Of a stretch of 64,000 nucleotides of DNA, positions 46,330 to 51,669 are shown piece after piece. This DNA is from Anolis sagrei (lineage: Eukaryota > Chordata > Lepidosauria > Squamata > Anolidae), in contig NC_090024.1 of assembly GCF_037176765.1 (NCBI RefSeq), positions 154,813,278-154,877,277 on the forward strand. The letters run 5' to 3'. Positions within the stretch are counted from its first letter, which is position 1. Every line of letters starts with the position of its first letter. The notes beneath the pieces are model-generated. The model searched no databases and had not been told where the DNA came from. It saw only the letters and a program-made list of their open reading frames with translations. The position numbers and the translations under genes were made by a program.

Positions 46330-47548
46330 TTAATGACACAAAAACACAGTATGTCACAGCAAATGAGATATATATGCCGGATTTTGTATCACAAAATCAC
46401 AAATCAAAGACTTACCAAGCATCTAGGACTGTGTGATGTATTTTTGAATGATGCGGGCAGAATGATATTTATTTATTTATTTATTTATTTATTTATAATT
46501 AAGCCAATACTGCATTCACTCTGCTTCCATAATACCACAAGTTTTCAACAATTCTTTTCCCTATACCCCTTCCTAAAGTACATTAGTTAATTCTGAGCAT
46601 GAATATGCTAATTTAGAAGTGAAAATCAAAATGCAGTATCAAATAAAGGCATACATCATGCTCAAAGTTGGTGGCTCGTGTTGTTATTTCTGAATACAGT
46701 AAGATACCATAACCACAGTTTCACTTCCCCATTCTAGAATATTGCCAAATCCTCAAGGTGATTCTATGGTTTGCTTCCATTGGAAGCTGTCATAGAGGTG
46801 TGCTGAGGATCTAGCACAGTGGTTCTCAACCTATGGGTTCCCAGGTGTTTTGGCCTACAACTCCCAGAAATCCCAGCCAGTTTACCAGCTGTTAGGATTT
46901 CTGGGAGTTGAAGGCCAAAACATCTGGGGACCCACAGGTTGAGAACCACTGATCTAGCATATTCCTGTAGGTCTCTGTAGGTCCTCTAGCACAACTTTAC
47001 AGTATGCTGGGAGTGGAAGTCAAGTAATTTAATAGTGTTCCATCATACCTGCAGTTTCAGGAAACTGTGGCCCAGTTGGAAACCTATCCCACATGGATAC
47101 AGGGATTTTGCTGTTTAAGCTGAGTGAGGAATCTTTTCTGAATGTGGTTAGTGTACATGCTTAACGCTGTGCTTGAAAGAGATGCAAGGAGACACTTATT
47201 TACAGCAGTTATATCAATAGTCAACCACTGGGTATCCCCAAATATATTCTGGAAACACTCTGGAACTTGAGTAGCACTTCTGTTGTTCGTTTCCCCACTT
47301 TACCTTTGAACTATCTTTTTGAGGACTAGAAACGTTGTAATGCAAAGTAGGGAACAGCAGAATTAATGTAAGGATATGATGGGGGACTGTGCCTAGTAGA
47401 GCAGGAGCCTCAGCTGTCAAATGTACATTAATATTGTTTGTAACATTTCCCAGCATAGTGATATCACATTGCTGCTATGAAATGGTAAATTTCTTGTTCC
47501 CCATTCTGCAGGCAGAAAAACGATGACCACATGATACTTATTAACTGA
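16121..47548 (+). CDS. MCOLN2: Mucolipin-2 (TRPML2), complete, 14 coding exons
   Basis: Seen: exons 16121-16164, 24235-24397, 29446-29619, 30315-30468, 32026-32113, 32210-32306, 34286-34385, 36497-36609, 38505-38654, 40097-40198, 40279-40401, 42539-42745, 44679-44794 and 47512-47548 join in one open frame of 555 residues, or 562 from an in-frame ATG at 16100. Mammalian TRPML2 is about 566. Known: TRPML2 is a recycling-endosome/lysosome cation channel gated by PI(3,5)P2 and important in immune cells. Domains in order: N-terminal [20 protein letters not shown] and a basic lipid-binding stretch (RARRQIPWK), helix 1, Cys-bearing lumenal domain, helices 2-5, pore [11 protein letters not shown], helix 6, CCC tail, C-terminus DDHMILIN. 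Odd points: intron 3 has a GC donor, and the exon 12 donor is tandemly duplicated. Confidence 0.96.
16262..16390 (+). repeat. Tigger/MER2-like DNA transposon fragment at the MCOLN2 promoter
   Basis: The text cccgtatccgcgggttctg, tatccgcggatcccac and the following A/T-rich part resemble the end of Tigger/MER2-type elements. It lies just 100 bp after MCOLN2 exon 1. Confidence 0.5.
16450..17190. repeat. Tandem array of about 165-bp units built from a hairpin MITE
   Basis: The landmark cctgggagttgtagtttgg recurs at 16502, 16666 and 16880 and, degenerate, at about 17046. Spacings are about 164, 214 and 166 bp. The longer unit holds a local duplication of cactactttaatt-type text. Each unit also has gagtgaagtgggacta and ctacactgtggaatta. 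It sits in the first 1 kb of MCOLN2 intron 1. Confidence 0.75.
17750..18405 (+). repeat. L2-type LINE 3' half, degenerate
   Basis: Broken frames show [27 protein letters not shown] and [15 protein letters not shown], the typical end of the L2-like reverse-transcriptase protein. It lies in MCOLN2 intron 1. Confidence 0.7.
18430..18620 (+). repeat. Internal module of SPIN-like elements, isolated copy
   Basis: It contains acagaccttgacttatgtga, cctacaatcaaagagcat and ggcacacagaactccca, the repeated module of the SPIN-like elements, but has no SPIN ends. Confidence 0.65.
18660..19290 (-). mobile_element. DNA-transposon-like repeat with 'cttatactcgagtata' end, copy 1
   Basis: It is collinear, reversed, with 49371-49646 plus 51187-51355. 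The right end is gtcggcttatactcaagta; the interior includes acctactgatgcctcaag. The left limit is not sharp. Confidence 0.5.
19370..19469 (+). mobile_element. Short Penelope-like tail insertion forming a hairpin
   Basis: Arms of 28 bp (19371-19398 and 19407-19434, one mismatch) flank an 8-bp loop, followed by the family end attccggccatgaaagcc. A 12-bp target duplication ATAGGTATTCTA lies at 19358-19369 and 19470-19481. Confidence 0.8.
19760..20028 (-). repeat. L2-type LINE 3' end with (ATT)n/(AAT)n
   Basis: It contains tttctataccgcacctttca and gcggctcgaggtggtttac, the complement of an L2-type 3' end, followed by a mirrored ATT/AAT microsatellite at 19979-20024. Confidence 0.65.
20364..20490 (+). 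repeat. tRNA-derived SINE, 3' part
   Basis: It runs from tgacatgagagaagcctcc to gcgacttgcagtttctcaag. The head is missing. Confidence 0.75.
21059..21920 (+). mobile_element. Dispersed element with ctagctatccc...tatatagat ends, carrying the SPIN internal module
   Basis: It starts actagctatcccttgccacg and ends acatttttatttatatagat, ends that recur as a family in reptile DNA. Positions 21415-21805 hold two copies of the roughly 165-bp module (gtaggtgaactataaatccc) also found inside the SPIN-like elements. Class is unknown. Confidence 0.55.
21930..22049 (+). repeat. L2-type LINE 3' tail
   Basis: It contains ccccttcagggtgagaagg, gtgggatataaatactgc and (aaat)n. Confidence 0.7.
22050..23355. other. 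MCOLN2: MCOLN2 intron 1, nothing recognised
   Basis: Single-copy-looking intron DNA. The only notable item is a C-run at about 23021-23037. I saw no coding homology. Confidence 0.5.
23360..24070 (-). mobile_element. SPIN-like non-autonomous hAT transposon, copy 2
   Basis: It runs from caacgtttctcaacc to aaggttgagaaacactg, with imperfect flanking CTATAGTA and CTGTAGTG. The interior repeats the module (tgccaagtttggtccagatc, gtaggtgaactataaatccc). It ends 164 bp before MCOLN2 exon 2. Confidence 0.82.
24235..24397 (+). CDS. MCOLN2: MCOLN2 exon 2, N-terminal cytosolic region and helix 1 start
   Basis: It encodes [40 protein letters not shown] and [14 protein letters not shown]. In TRPML channels the basic RARRQ-K segment contributes to PI(3,5)P2 binding. 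EEELL is an acidic dileucine-like sorting motif. Acceptor tttggcag, donor CAG|gtaagt. Confidence 0.97.
24400..26370. other. MCOLN2: MCOLN2 intron 2, first part: nothing recognised
   Basis: AT-rich intron DNA without clear repeats. A frame at 25403-25642 is open by chance and shows no homology I know. Confidence 0.45.
26380..26692 (+). repeat. Sauria-type SINE, nearly full length
   Basis: It has B box caggttcaaatctgggg, body gtaccgctccggcgtgaagg and gagtcggacacgactagac, and tail cctttacctttgc. Confidence 0.85.
27142..28160. mobile_element. Large non-autonomous hAT-like transposon with internal duplication
   Basis: The ends TAGGCCTGGG and CCCAGCCCTA are inverted. GTAGTTAT is duplicated exactly at 27134-27141 and 28161-28168 (8 bp, as in hAT). 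Subterminal DNA is rich in aacgaatt-type motifs. The core has an imperfect duplication: caaaccactttctgccttcg occurs at 27399 and again at 27641, each followed by aaagatggccatccattctt. Confidence 0.85.
28439..29175 (-). mobile_element. SPIN-like non-autonomous hAT transposon, copy 3
   Basis: It runs from cagtgtttctcaacctgg to ggttgagaaccactg, with flanks TCATAGAG and CCATAGAG. It has the same internal modules as copies 1, 2 and 4. It ends 270 bp before MCOLN2 exon 3. Confidence 0.83.
29446..29619 (+). CDS. MCOLN2: MCOLN2 exon 3, helix 1 end and lumenal domain; GC donor
   Basis: It encodes [40 protein letters not shown] and [18 protein letters not shown]. The next exon begins YRQL, giving the family reading AINQY(H/R)QLK, so the junction falls after CAG at 29619. 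The intron then starts gcaagt, a GC-AG intron whose donor is otherwise optimal. Confidence 0.96.
29734..29856. mobile_element. Hairpin hAT MITE, copy 1
   Basis: The near-palindrome opens cagtgattctcaacctgtgg and closes caggttaagaaccactg. The core is caactcccagaaatc, mirrored by gatttctggaagttg. Confidence 0.8.
30315..30468 (+). CDS. MCOLN2: MCOLN2 exon 4, lumenal domain
   Basis: It encodes [40 protein letters not shown] and [11 protein letters not shown]. It has two possible N-glycosylation sites (NIS and NDT) and a lumenal Cys. Acceptor gcaagtag, donor G|gtaaga. Confidence 0.95.
30755..30976 (+). repeat. tRNA-derived SINE, 5' part lost
   Basis: It has B box ggcggttcgaatccggg, body gacatgagagaaacctccc and tail cttgcagtttctcaagttg. 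It lies in MCOLN2 intron 4. Confidence 0.8.
31600..31760 (+). repeat. tRNA-derived SINE, third family, degenerate
   Basis: It contains gggtgaccttggacatag, gccaagacaacccatgatag and ataggcacacaagaac, the body of a squamate SINE that ends gaaggcacacaacaac. Confidence 0.5.
32026..32113 (+). CDS. MCOLN2: MCOLN2 exon 5, lumenal domain
   Basis: It encodes [20 protein letters not shown] and SSFFSFEFY, with split codons at both ends. It holds a lumenal Cys and an N-glycosylation motif (NSS). Acceptor ccattgcag, donor TAG|gtaaag. Confidence 0.94.
32210..32306 (+). CDS. MCOLN2: MCOLN2 exon 6, lumenal domain
   Basis: It encodes [20 protein letters not shown] and [22 protein letters not shown] and ELPDCY are highly conserved TRPML lumenal motifs. 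Acceptor tatttatag, donor ACC|gtaagt. Confidence 0.96.
32995..33080. repeat. AT-rich palindrome cluster
   Basis: Four linked copies of a tagtatac core are arranged as inverted repeats. 32995-33022 (gatattgcttagtatac on the left arm) is nearly self-complementary over 28 bp, and 33018-33050 forms a second hairpin. It lies in MCOLN2 intron 6. Confidence 0.65.
33560..34107 (+). repeat. L2-type LINE tail and an unassigned LINE-like piece ending in (ATT)n
   Basis: 33690-33735 reads tcgccccaagtcccttctgg, an L2-type end. 33740-34060 looks like part of another LINE (ccatcttgttgtggttgggg), and (ATT)12 follows at 34070. It is weakly supported. Confidence 0.4.
34286..34385 (+). CDS. MCOLN2: MCOLN2 exon 7, end of lumenal domain, 100 bp
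   Basis: It encodes [20 protein letters not shown] and [13 protein letters not shown], the counterpart of the MCOLN3 exon at 1765. Acceptor atctacag, donor A|gtaagt. Confidence 0.96.
34898..35235 (+). repeat. tRNA-derived SINE (third family) interrupted by a hairpin MITE
   Basis: The head ggtggaatggtttgagtgtt precedes the MITE. The body (agcattcagatcttcact, ggaaggcagtggcaaagc) follows it. Confidence 0.55.
34931..35066. mobile_element. Hairpin hAT MITE, copy 2
   Basis: It runs from tagtggttctcaacttg to aggttcagaaccactg, with flanks GACTAGGA and TACTAGGA, and is inserted in the SINE above. Confidence 0.8.
35845..36280. mobile_element. Non-autonomous hAT element with cagggctgtagcc ends, copy 1
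   Basis: The end cagggctgtagcc is inverted as ggctatggccctg. Flanks ATCACATA and ATCCCATA differ at one base. A poly-C run follows the left end. It is the same family as 59101-59561. Confidence 0.8.
36497..36609 (+). CDS. MCOLN2: MCOLN2 exon 8, helix 2, 113 bp
   Basis: It encodes [20 protein letters not shown] and [18 protein letters not shown]. Acceptor ctatattag, donor AAA|gtaagt. It has the same length and phases as the MCOLN3 exon at 3303. Confidence 0.96.
37085..38125 (+). repeat. L2/CR1-type LINE reverse-transcriptase fragment
   Basis: The frame 37653-38123 reads [58 protein letters not shown] and [10 protein letters not shown], covering the RT core to the YADD box. Upstream text shows degenerate RT parts ([11 protein letters not shown]). 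It is a dead insertion in MCOLN2 intron 8. Confidence 0.8.
38222..38450 (+). repeat. tRNA-derived SINE (third family) with (TTG)n
   Basis: It contains gggtttgaattcctactcag, cccctctgaacaaatattgc, gttgccataagttagaaat and gaaggcacacaacaatag. It ends 55 bp before MCOLN2 exon 9. Confidence 0.7.
38505..38654 (+). CDS. MCOLN2: MCOLN2 exon 9, helix 3, 150 bp
   Basis: It encodes [40 protein letters not shown] and [10 protein letters not shown]. The acceptor is A-rich (aaaaaacag), with pyrimidines further upstream. Donor AAG|gtgagt. Confidence 0.96.
39060..39714 (-). repeat. Solo-LTR-like dispersed repeat, family B copy 2
   Basis: It is collinear with 6520-7222. On the minus strand it opens TGTTGAAAATAG. 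There are no internal genes. It lies in MCOLN2 intron 9. Confidence 0.5.
39785..39998 (-). repeat. Tigger-like DNA transposon, copy 1
   Basis: It contains gttgagcattgcttatcctg, cacacacttcatttcatgca and ccaagcattccagataag, the two ends and interior of a Tigger-type MITE also known from mammals. Confidence 0.6.
40097..40198 (+). CDS. MCOLN2: MCOLN2 exon 10, helix 4, 102 bp
   Basis: It encodes [20 protein letters not shown] and [14 protein letters not shown]. Acceptor ctctctttcag, donor AAC|gtaagc. The intron after it is only 80 bp. Confidence 0.97.
40279..40401 (+). CDS. MCOLN2: MCOLN2 exon 11, helix 5, 123 bp
   Basis: It encodes [40 protein letters not shown] and K. Acceptor cctattcttag, donor AAG|gtatgg. 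Confidence 0.97.
41851..42045 (+). repeat. tRNA-derived SINE, third family
   Basis: The A-box-like head catggtgtagtggttagagt, gtggccttgggaaaatac and ggtgctataaatcagaaaat mark the family. It lies in MCOLN2 intron 11. Confidence 0.7.
42060..42421 (+). mobile_element. SPIN-related non-autonomous hAT with a different interior
   Basis: The left 110 bp (cagttattctcaaccttcc, tcctcatgttgtggcaact) matches SPIN ends. The right end ttgagaactgttg is inverted. The interior is unrelated to the other copies. Flanks CTTTAGAT and CCTCAGAT agree at six of eight bases. It ends 117 bp before the MCOLN2 pore exon. Confidence 0.65.
42539..42745 (+). CDS. MCOLN2: MCOLN2 exon 12, pore and helix 6, 207 bp
   Basis: It encodes [40 protein letters not shown] and [20 protein letters not shown], ending [13 protein letters not shown] is the selectivity filter. 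The exon end is part of an 18-bp tandem duplication, so a second donor at 42764 would lengthen the exon by VNDTIK. The 207-bp length is the one shared with MCOLN3. Confidence 0.97.
42734..42769 (+). repeat. MCOLN2: 18-bp tandem duplication spanning the MCOLN2 exon 12 splice donor
   Basis: GACACCATAAAGGTAAAT (42734-42751) is followed directly by GACACCATAAAGGTAAAG (42752-42769). Each copy contains AAG|gtaaa, so two donors lie 18 bp apart. Confidence 0.95.
43033..43167. mobile_element. Hairpin hAT MITE, copy 3
   Basis: It runs from cagtggttctgagcctgtgg to caggttgagaaccactg, with flanks ATCTCAGT and ATCTAAGT. Confidence 0.85.
43755..44168 (-). repeat. Solo-LTR-like dispersed repeat, family A copy 2
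   Basis: It is reverse-collinear with 13919-14571 (shared catcatgagctgctg and ttctttctctggcaag). On the minus strand it opens TGTTGGCGCATG. It carries a CCAAT box (ccaatcagc on +). No internal region is present. Confidence 0.6.
44679..44794 (+). CDS. MCOLN2: MCOLN2 exon 13, cytosolic tail
   Basis: It encodes [38 protein letters not shown] and part of an Arg codon. The CCC cluster matches the palmitoylated tail cysteines of TRPML1. Acceptor ctgtttcag, donor AG|gttggt, which is a weak donor. Confidence 0.93.
45940..46015 (+). repeat. CR1 LINE 3' end, short
   Basis: It contains ggcaaggggttggactagat and ccaactcttatgatttta. Confidence 0.7.
46190..46330 (+). repeat. L2-type LINE 3' tail with (ATT)n
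   Basis: It contains gctctgagtctccttgggga and ggtgggatataaataaag, followed by ATT units. Confidence 0.75.
46817..46951. mobile_element. Hairpin hAT MITE, copy 4, exact target duplication
   Basis: It runs from cagtggttctcaacctatgg to caggttgagaaccactg. ATCTAGCA is duplicated exactly (46809-46816 and 46952-46959). Confidence 0.92.
47512..47548 (+). CDS. MCOLN2: MCOLN2 exon 14, C-terminus and stop
   Basis: Acceptor ccattctgcag. The exon encodes (R)[11 protein letters not shown]-stop, like mammalian RRxKxxDDHLIPIS. It keeps the acidic and hydrophobic end that resembles the lysosomal sorting signal of TRPML1. Confidence 0.92.
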
Positions 47549-48325
47549 AGACAGGCGATGCTGGCCTATATTGCTGCAAAGGAAAAAAGAGGCAAGAACC
47601 AAATGCTGTTGGGCAAAGCCAATCTTAAAAGCAGACCCTCTTGAATTGCAGCAGAGCATGGCATGTGCACATGTCTTTTCTACGAACCGGTGACCTTCAC
47701 TTGCGTAGTGGAAAGAGAAGCAGTGGGCCTTCTGGTCATCCACAGCTGGAGGCCCGAAAGCTACAATGAGCAAGCCTTGACTGAGCATCTGATGACCATA
47801 TTGCAAGAGCTGATCTCAAGAGGCACTTTAAATAGACACCAGAGTGTTAAGGGTCTGTTGGTCACTGCTCAGTTGTAACTTGCTCTCTAGATATTTTTTA
47901 TATTAAAATATTTAAATGAATATATATTTAAATGAAATGCACCTCTTAAACACAAAAAATGCCATTTCTGGCAACTGTAGCTTTATACTTTAATTTATTA
48001 TTGTATTTGGTTTCAAGGTGTCCCCCTTCAAACATGACTTACTATTACATGTATGCAAACCTAGCACTGTATATTGCTTTTTTTTCCTTATGTTCTGCTT
48101 TTTGGTTTATGAAGTTGACTTAAAGTTTCACTTCACTTGTATATGCACATTTTTCTAAAAGCAAACTAGATTTCAATTGGTGTGGGAGGTGTTTCTTTGT
48201 GTTATCTCCTATTATTCCCTTTAATTCCAATGAAAGCTGCAGTTCCATGCTTACCTTAATTCCAAAGGACCTAGATTGTTGATGGACTTCCTTCTTGAAT
48301 AAAAATGTATAGGACTGGCAAATGT
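47549..48325 (+). other. MCOLN2: MCOLN2 3' UTR
   Basis: An uninterrupted, non-repetitive, increasingly AU-rich stretch follows the stop and ends at AATAAA (48298-48303). The cleavage site is put about 20 bp later by the usual spacing. Confidence 0.7.
48298..48303 (+). terminator. MCOLN2: MCOLN2 poly(A) signal AATAAA
   Basis: This canonical hexamer lies about 750 bp after the stop codon and is the best candidate before the next repeat block. Confidence 0.65.
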
Positions 48326-48923
48326 CACTTTAGCAACTTCACCATGTTCAGGTAATGTCATATGATTTTATTTTAGAAAGAACACTGTGTCTGACTTTTT
48401 CTTTGGAGTATCATGATGTAACAACAACAACAACAACAACCCACTATACAGAACAGTCTAACCATTCATGGTTGTAGAAGTTTGGTGGTTTCCATGTAAG
48501 TGGGTTTTGGTTTCAATTTTAGAGGAGCTATCCAAGGAGCTGGGCCTGTTTTGAAGACATAGCATGGCTGAGTAATTGGCTTCTTTAAAGTTCTGACTGC
48601 AATTAAAATTGAATTCTTCTGACATGAAAGCCAACAACCACTTTTGATCCATGCCATATCTGACTTCTCAACAAATTAAACATTAGGAATAGTTAGTTTC
48701 ATTTATGAACCTCTTTGAAACTTTTTAGTCACCTATGTCTGAAGGAGAGCTTCAAATGTTCAGGAGACAAAACTTGCCTGGCAATCCAGGTCACTGGGAT
48801 AAAGCTCCCTCCAAGACAACTGGGATAAGTTGGTGCAGGACAATAGCTATCTTCCACCCTTTGATTTTCTCCCCCATGTCTCAGTCATTTTAGCTTCCTT
48901 CCTTCCCAGTGCACCTTCTAAAG

Positions 48924-49057
48924 CAGTGGTTCTCAACCTGTGGGCTCCCAGATGTTTTCGCCTTCAACTCCCAGAAATCCTAACAGTTGGTAAACTGGCT
49001 GGGGTTTCTGACGTTGTAGGCCAAAACACCTGGGGACCCACAGGTTGAGAACCACTG
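48924..49057. mobile_element. Hairpin hAT MITE, copy 5, exact target duplication
   Basis: It runs from cagtggttctcaacctgtgg to caggttgagaaccactg, with exact TTCTAAAG flanks (48916-48923 and 49058-49065). Confidence 0.92.
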
Positions 49058-49465
49058 TTCTAAAGTCAGAGTAGTGGGCTTGGGAGATGTGAAGTTTAGT
49101 AGTTAAGAAGAACTTGCTGGGTTGAGTGAATGGAAGATTATTGAGCCTGCAGATTGTTTTCTTGCTGGGCATTTCAGGACAGCTACATGAAACTGTTCCT
49201 TCTCCCAAGCAGAGTGAGTTCTCCTAGCATCTCTTGTGGTATATCTACTGCCTGGCTTCTTCAGCCAAGAAATTCTAGGAACTGTAGCCTTTAAAGCAAC
49301 TAAAGACTTCTCTGCACATTAAAAACCACAGTTCTTACTGTAACCATTAACTCTTGGACCTGGGAACATACCGTATATACCTGAGTGTAAGCTGACCTGG
49401 ATATAAGCTGAGGCACCTCATTTTACCACAAAAAACTGGGAAAACATATTGACTGGAGTATTTGT

Positions 49466-49602
49466 TTCTCCTGACATTAAGTCAAGTTGTATCTGTCTCT
49501 GGGGTGTGGTGCTCATCTCCATTTCTAAGCCGAAGAGCCAGCGTTGTCCAAAGACTCCTCCAAGATCATGTTTCCAGCATGACTGCATGGAGCGCCGTTC
49601 TG
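49466..49602 (-). repeat. Sauria-type SINE, 3' part
   Basis: It contains ctcctgacattaagtcaagt, ggtgctcatctccatttcta and catgactgcatggagcgccg, in reverse sense. Confidence 0.75.
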
Positions 49603-49646
49603 ACTCGAGTATAAGTCGAGGTCAATTTCAGCTACTGATAAATTTC

Positions 49647-51186
49647 TGCTGGAAAAATCCTCGCAAGAATCCTTGCAAACTGCCTTCTGCCCCTCTCAGA
49701 AGACACCCTCCCAGAATCCCAGAACGGCTTCCGCCCCTCCAGAGGAACTGTGGACATGATCTTCACTGCACGACAGCTCCAAGAAAAATGCAGGGAACAA
49801 AACCAACCTCTGTACATGGCATTCATCGACCTTGCAAAGGCATTCGACACAGTGAATCGCAGCGCTCTCTGGACCATCCTCCAAAAAATCGGGTGCCCAA
49901 GCAAATTTGTGAACATCCTGCGGCTCCTCCACGATGACATGATGGCAACAGTCTTGGACAGCAATGGCTCCCAAAGTGACCCATTTAAGGTGGAATCGGG
50001 TGTCAAACAGGGATGTGTTATTGCCCCAACTTTATTCTCCATCTTCATCGCCATGATACTACACCTTGTTGATGGGAAGCTTCCCACCGGAGTGGAAATC
50101 ATCTATCGGACAGACGGCAAGCTATTTAACCTCAGCAGACTGAAAGCCAAAACCAAGGTCACAACAACATCTGTTATAGAACTCCAGTATGCTGATGACA
50201 ATGTCGTCTGTGCGCATACAGAAGAAGATCTACAAGCCACTCTCAACACCTTTGCAGAAGCATACACAAAGCTTGGCCTGTCACTGAACATCGAGAAAAC
50301 CAAAGTGCTGTTCCAGCAGTCACCAGCCGCCCCCTCTCCAATGCCAGAGATACAGCTTAATGGTGTAACATTAGAAAATGTGGACCATTTCCGCTACCTT
50401 GGCAGTCACCTCTCCACCAAAGTCAACATTGACGCCTGAGCTCTGCAAGTGCAGCATTTTCCCGAATGAAGCAGAGAGTGTTTGAGGACCGGGACATCCG
50501 TAGGGATACTAAGGTGCTTGTCTATAAAGCTATTGTCCTCCCAACCCTGCTATATGCCTGTGAGACGTGGACTGTCTACAGACGTCACATGCAGCTCCTG
50601 GAACAATTCCATCAGTGCTGCCTCCGGAAAATCCTGCAAATCTCCTGGGAAGACAAGCGGACAAACGTCAGCGTGCTGGAGGAAGCAAAGACCACCAGCA
50701 TTGAAGCAATGGTCCTCCAACATCAACACCACTGGACAGGCCACGTTGTCCGGATGCCTGACCACCGTCTCCCAAAGCAGTTGCTCTACTCCGAACTCAA
50801 GAATGGAAAACGGAATGTTGGTGGACAGGAAAAGAGATTTAAAGATGGGCTCAAAGCCAACCTTAAAAACTCTGGCATAGACACTGAGAACTGGGAGGCC
50901 CTGGCCCTTGAGCGCTCCAGCTGGAGGTCAGCTGTGACCAGCAGTGCTGCAGAATTCGAGGAGGCACGAGTGGAGGGTGAAAGAGAGAAACGTGCCAGGA
51001 GGAAGGCGCGTCAAGCCAACCCCGACCGGGACCGCCTTCCACCTGGAAACCAATGCCCTCACTGCGGAAGAAGATGCAGAGCAAGAATAGGGCTCCACAG
51101 CCACATACGGACCCACAAGGAAACCCATGATGGAAGACCATCTTACTCGTCCAACGAGGGATCGCCTAAGTAAGTAAGTAAGTAAG
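49647..51186 (+). mobile_element. 5'-truncated LINE: reverse transcriptase C-terminal part with C2H2 tail
   Basis: 49750-50439 reads DMIFTARQLQEKCREQNQPL, AFIDLAKAFDTVNRSALW, GVKQGCVIAPTLFSIFIAM and ELQYADDNVVCAHTEEDLQA, the RT palm with its YADD box. 50466-51173 continues RVFEDRDIRRDTKVLVYKAI, ACETWTVYRRHMQLLEQFHQ and the zinc-finger end CPHCGRRCRARIGLHSHIRT. The two parts are in different frames, with a short loss near 50440. It ends in (TAAG)n. TAAATTTC flanks it at 49639-49646 and 51187-51194. Clade is not assigned. Confidence 0.88.
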
Positions 51187-51349
51187 TAAATTTCAAAATA
51201 AAAATAGATACCAATAAAATTACATTAATTGAGGCATCAGTTTGTTAAATGCTTTCGAGTATTTACATAAAACTGTAATTTGAGATAAGACTGCCCAACT
51301 CTGATTAAACAGTTATTCTAACTGTCTTCAATGTAAATGTGCTTAAGTA

Positions 51350-51590
51350 TCCTTCCAATAATAATAAAGAATAAAATAATAACTGTAATAAAAATAATTA
51401 TAATAGAGTAAAATAATGGAAATGTAATAACAGTAATAATAGAGTAAAATGATAAATGTAAAAATAACAAAAATAAATGTAATAAAATAATAATAGAGTA
51501 AAATAATGTAAATGTAATAATTATAATAATAAATAGAGTAAAATAATAAATGTAGTAAATAATAACAGAGTAAAATAATATAATTTTGAC
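51350..51590. repeat. AT-rich low-complexity tract (taaaataataa)n
   Basis: This is degenerate AATA/AATG repeats inside the DNA-transposon-like element. The minus-strand open frame over it is low-complexity Tyr/Ile/Leu and not a gene. Confidence 0.7.
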
Positions 51591-51669
51591 TCAAGTATAA
51601 GCCATGGGGGGCTTTTTCGGCCTAAAAAAGGGCTGAAAATCTTGGCTTATACTTGAGTATATGTAGTAT

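Larger units (their letters stand above)
49371..51668. mobile_element. DNA-transposon-like repeat (copy 2) carrying nested SINE and LINE
   Basis: The outer ends (accgtatatacctgagtgta on the left, ttatacttgagtatatgtag on the right) are inverted relatives. The interior matches 18970-19290 once the SINE (49466-49602) and LINE (49647-51186) are taken out. Confidence 0.6.

Noticed and set aside
47663-47878. 71-codon frame after the MCOLN2 stop
   Set aside because: It lies in the 3' UTR without homology or a plausible start context.
51343-51594. Minus-strand Tyr/Ile-rich frame
   Set aside because: It is a translation of an AATA-type low-complexity tract.
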